The notes beneath the pieces were generated by a model. The model was not told where the DNA came from. It searched no databases and was given only the letters and a program-made list of their open reading frames with translations. Below, in pieces: positions 61,618-64,000 of a stretch of DNA of 64,000 nt (position 1 is its first letter; each line of letters begins with the position of its first letter). This DNA comes from Streptomyces sp. DG2A-72 (GTDB lineage Bacteria > Actinomycetota > Actinomycetes > Streptomycetales > Streptomycetaceae), in assembly GCF_030499575.1 (NCBI RefSeq), contig NZ_JASTLC010000001.1, positions 7,650,001-7,714,000 of the forward strand, in the 5' to 3' direction. The position numbers and the translations under genes are program-made.

Positions 61618-62519
61618 CGCAGAAGAACCGGACGCCCGACGGCCTTGTCATCGTCGACAAGCCGTCGGGCTTCACCTCGCACGACGTCGTCGCCAAGATG
61701 CGCGGCATCGCGAGGACACGACGTGTCGGCCACGCCGGCACCCTCGACCCCATGGCGACGGGCGTGCTCGTCCTCGGCGTCGAGAAGGCCACCAAGCTCC
61801 TCGGCCACCTCGCGCTGACCGAGAAGGAGTACCTCGGCACGATCCGCCTCGGCCAGACGACCCTCACCGACGACGCCGAGGGCGAGATCACGGGGTCGGT
61901 CGACGCCTCGAAGGTCACCCGCGACGCCGTCGACGCCGGGATCGCCAAGCTCACCGGCGAGATCATGCAGGTGCCGTCCAAGGTCAGCGCCATCAAGATC
62001 GACGGGGTGCGGTCGTACAAGCGGGCCCGCGACGGCGAGGACTTCGAGATCCCGGCCAGGCCGGTCACCGTCTCCTCCTTCGCCGTGTACGACGTCCGGG
62101 ACGCCGTCGCCGAGGACGGCACCCCCGTGCTCGACCTGGTCGTCTCGGTGGTCTGCTCGTCCGGCACCTACATCCGGGCGCTCGCCCGTGACCTGGGCGC
62201 CGACCTGGGCGTCGGCGGGCACCTCACCGCGCTGCGCCGGACGCGCGTCGGACCGTACAAGCTGGACTCGGCCCGGACCCTGGACCAGCTCCAGGAGGAG
62301 CTGACCGTGATGCCGATCGCCGAGGCCGCCGCGGCGGCGTTCCCGCGCTGGGACGTGGACGCCAGGCGGGCCCGGCTGCTGATGAACGGCGTGCGGCTGG
62401 AGATGCCCGACGAGTACGCGGGCAGGGGCGCCGTGGCCGTGTTCGACCCCGACGGTGGATTCCTCGCGCTCGTCGAGGAGCAGAAGGGCAAGGCGAAGAG
62501 CCTCGCCGTCTTCGGCTGA
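61614..62519 (+). CDS. truB: tRNA pseudouridine-55 synthase
   Basis: A 301-residue enzyme that converts U55 of the tRNA T-loop to pseudouridine. DGLVIVDKPSGFTSHDVVAK and HAGTLDPMATGVLVLG with catalytic Asp45 are diagnostic, as are GAEIMQVPSKVSAIK-like EIMQVPSKVSAIKIDGVRSY and the C-terminal PUA-like end FDPDGGFLALVEEQ. Coupled to rbfA. A terminator-like hairpin follows. Confidence 0.96.
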   Translation: MTQKNRTPDGLVIVDKPSGFTSHDVVAKMRGIARTRRVGHAGTLDPMATGVLVLGVEKATKLLGHLALTEKEYLGTIRLGQTTLTDDAEGEITGSVDASKVTRDAVDAGIAKLTGEIMQVPSKVSAIKIDGVRSYKRARDGEDFEIPARPVTVSSFAVYDVRDAVAEDGTPVLDLVVSVVCSSGTYIRALARDLGADLGVGGHLTALRRTRVGPYKLDSARTLDQLQEELTVMPIAEAAAAAFPRWDVDARRARLLMNGVRLEMPDEYAGRGAVAVFDPDGGFLALVEEQKGKAKSLAVFG

Positions 62520-62543
62520 GCAGCCCTTTTCCCTTGGCTGCCC

Positions 62544-62586
62544 GTGGAGCGGCGGGCACGGGGTCGTACTCTGCCTGCCGCTCCAC
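62544..62586. terminator. Hairpin after truB
   Basis: GTGGAGCGGCGGGCA (62544-62558) pairs with TGCCTGCCGCTCCAC (62572-62586) with one wobble and a 13-nt loop. It closes the infB-to-truB transcript. The rest of the 252-bp gap to 62771 shows no other feature besides a likely promoter. Confidence 0.75.
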
Positions 62587-62771
62587 GGTCCCCCTCGGTT
62601 CCCCCACCCCTAGGGTGTATCCACCGGCCCCCTCCTGTTCACCCGTCCGAGCAGGCGCTCGGAGTGAACCGAGGGAGCGGAAGGGGGCGCGTTCGCCGCG
62701 CGATCTGTCCCGCTGATCATCTTGTGTCTACGGTCGAATACGAGCACGGGTGTACGCGGGGAGGTTCGACC

Positions 62772-64000
62772 ATGGCGGGACGGGGCCCGCGGACCGGAGG
62801 GGGACGCCGGACGCAGACCGGCGCGGGCGACGACACGGACGTGGAGCGCGGGCGCGACGAAGTCCTCGTTCGCATCCACGACTTGGCGGGACGCCCGCGC
62901 GGCACCGGATTCGTCGCCGACCACGAGGGCACGGTCGTCACCAGCCACGAAGTCGTGGACGGCCTGACCCGCCTCGTGGTGCACGCCGCCGACGACCGCA
63001 CCTGCCTGGTGACCGCCGACGCGGTGACCCCGCTGCCATCCCTGAACCTGGCCCTCGTCCACACCGAGGGACTCGGCGTCGACCCGCTCCCCGTCTCGGT
63101 CCGGGACACGGTCGAGACCGGCAGATACGTCCGCCTCCTCGCCGGATGCTGGCGCGAGGCCCGCGTCCTCGACGTGACCGCCGTGACGTACACGGCCACC
63201 GACCGCTTCCATCTCCTGGACGGCGCCCTGGAGTTGGCGATCGGTACCGCCGGCCGCGACGCACTCCGCCTCGGCGGCGGCGCGGCCGGGGGACCGGTCC
63301 TCGACGCCACGACCGGCGCAGTCCTCGGCGTCCTCGGCACGGCTCTCCAGTCCGGCCACCGCGACGTGGGTTTCGCAGTCCCCCTGCGCCGCACCACCGA
63401 AGGCCCACTCGCCGACCTGCTGGCCCGCAACGCGGCGACGGTCCCCGCCTACGGCGCCGACCTCAACCTGGCCGGAGTACTGCACCTCACGGCCACCTCG
63501 CTCGGGCAGGCCGCCCCGCCGAGCCCCGTCGAACCGGTCGAACGGGCGGCGACGGCAAGGGAGTTCGCCGCCTTCACACAGGCGTCGGCCTCCGTCCTCG
63601 CCCTCGTCGGCCCACCGGGCACCGGCCGTACGACAGAACTGGCGTCCCTGGCCACCCGCCGCCACCTGGCCCCCACCCTCTGGCTCCGGGGCGCCGACCT
63701 CCACCCCGAAGACACATCCATCGCGGACGCGGCCCGCCGGACACTTCAACGAGCGCCCCGAACCGTCACCCCGGAACACCTCGCCCAGGTGGCCCACAAC
63801 GCCGACCGCCCCCTGCTCCTCCTCCTGGACGACCCCGAGCACATGCCACCACCCCTGGCCGACCGACTCCCCGAGTGGACGGAGGGAACGGTGAGGTGGC
63901 TGAGAGAGACCGGGACGCAACTGGTGTTGGCGTGCAGGGAGGAGTACTGGGAGACGGCGGGCCTCACCTTCCCGGCAGCACTGCTGCACCAATCAGCCCG
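62772..64000 (+). CDS. Degenerate trypsin-like peptidase domain fused to a P-loop NTPase (N-terminal part, cut by window edge)
   Basis: The open frame starts at ATG 62772 (MAGRGPRTGGGRRTQTGAGD) and runs off the right edge after 409 residues. Residues 30-215 have a trypsin fold: RGTGFVADHEGTVVTSHEVV (His in the usual place), then LNLALVHTEGLGVDPLPVSV where the family Asp is Asn, and LGGGAAGGPVLDATTGAVLG where the catalytic Ser is replaced by Ala/Gly. The protease is therefore probably inactive. From about residue 240 a P-loop NTPase begins with SVLALVGPPGTGRTTELASL and a Walker B-like RPLLLLLDDPEHM. The layout resembles actinobacterial STAND-like NTPase proteins with trypsin-like effector domains. 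The C-terminal sensor part is outside the window. Confidence 0.75.
   Translation, partial: MAGRGPRTGGGRRTQTGAGDDTDVERGRDEVLVRIHDLAGRPRGTGFVADHEGTVVTSHEVVDGLTRLVVHAADDRTCLVTADAVTPLPSLNLALVHTEGLGVDPLPVSVRDTVETGRYVRLLAGCWREARVLDVTAVTYTATDRFHLLDGALELAIGTAGRDALRLGGGAAGGPVLDATTGAVLGVLGTALQSGHRDVGFAVPLRRTTEGPLADLLARNAATVPAYGADLNLAGVLHLTATSLGQAAPPSPVEPVERAATAREFAAFTQASASVLALVGPPGTGRTTELASLATRRHLAPTLWLRGADLHPEDTSIADAARRTLQRAPRTVTPEHLAQVAHNADRPLLLLLDDPEHMPPPLADRLPEWTEGTVRWLRETGTQLVLACREEYWETAGLTFPAALLHQSA

Overview
The window is a high-GC, GC3-rich actinobacterial chromosome segment. It is almost certainly from Streptomyces: GTG/TTG starts with GGAGG-type ribosome binding sites, twin-arginine lipoproteins, a PucR regulator, the futalosine-type deaminase, and the conserved core block dxr - rseP-like protease - ispG - proS - rimP - nusA - ylxR - infB - ylxP - rbfA - truB. 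I see no tRNA or rRNA gene, CRISPR array, phage or secondary-metabolite cluster.

Layout. (1) 1-6.6 kb: an edge-truncated 2,4-dienoyl-CoA reductase, a secreted serine hydrolase, an ECF sigma factor fused to a membrane anti-sigma-like module, a glycerophosphodiesterase, an adenosine-deaminase-family enzyme (probably aminodeoxyfutalosine deaminase) and a DUF4190 membrane protein. (2) 6.9-24.7 kb: polyamine/GABA catabolism (aminoaldehyde dehydrogenase, PotDABC importer, PuuB-like oxidase, GabT, PucR regulator, second aldehyde dehydrogenase). Interspersed are a small protein with a hairpin-masked ribosome binding site, a decayed GH18 chitinase that still has a DasR-type operator, a PAP2 phosphatase, and a divergent pair (membrane protein and VirD4-like ATPase). 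(3) 24.8-41.3 kb: a carbohydrate locus whose enzyme set matches fucosylated xyloglucan: secreted GH12 endoglucanase, large-oligosaccharide ABC importer, and cytoplasmic GH42, GH95, GH3 and GH31 enzymes. A LacI repressor gene belongs to it. Four copies of one operator, TCGAAGCGCTTCGA (one with a mismatch), lie at the GH3, importer and lacI promoters, so the locus reads as one regulon. (4) 41.3-45 kb: two decayed Ser/Thr kinase-beta-propeller remnants, an acyl-CoA dehydrogenase and a secreted lamin-tail protein. (5) 45.2-62.5 kb: the conserved housekeeping block. It contains one striking anomaly, a 203-bp element with 25-bp terminal inverted repeats inserted at the 5' end of dxr. It also holds a tandem array of about 91-bp units after ispG, a GNAT pair, a pseudokinase-like APH protein and a DUF4439/lipoprotein pair. 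(6) The right edge carries the start of a large protein with a degenerate trypsin-like domain followed by an NTPase.

How genes work together. In the xyloglucan model GH12 cuts the polymer outside the cell. The solute-binding lipoprotein and two permeases (no ATPase is encoded here, so probably a shared one such as MsiK) import the oligosaccharides. GH95 then removes fucose, GH42 galactose, GH31 xylose and GH3 glucose inside the cell, and LacI senses a product. In the polyamine block PotABCD imports putrescine or relatives, the FAD oxidase and dehydrogenase yield GABA, and GabT plus a further dehydrogenase feed the carbon into the TCA cycle. Several intergenic gaps hold interspersed repeats and convergent terminators.
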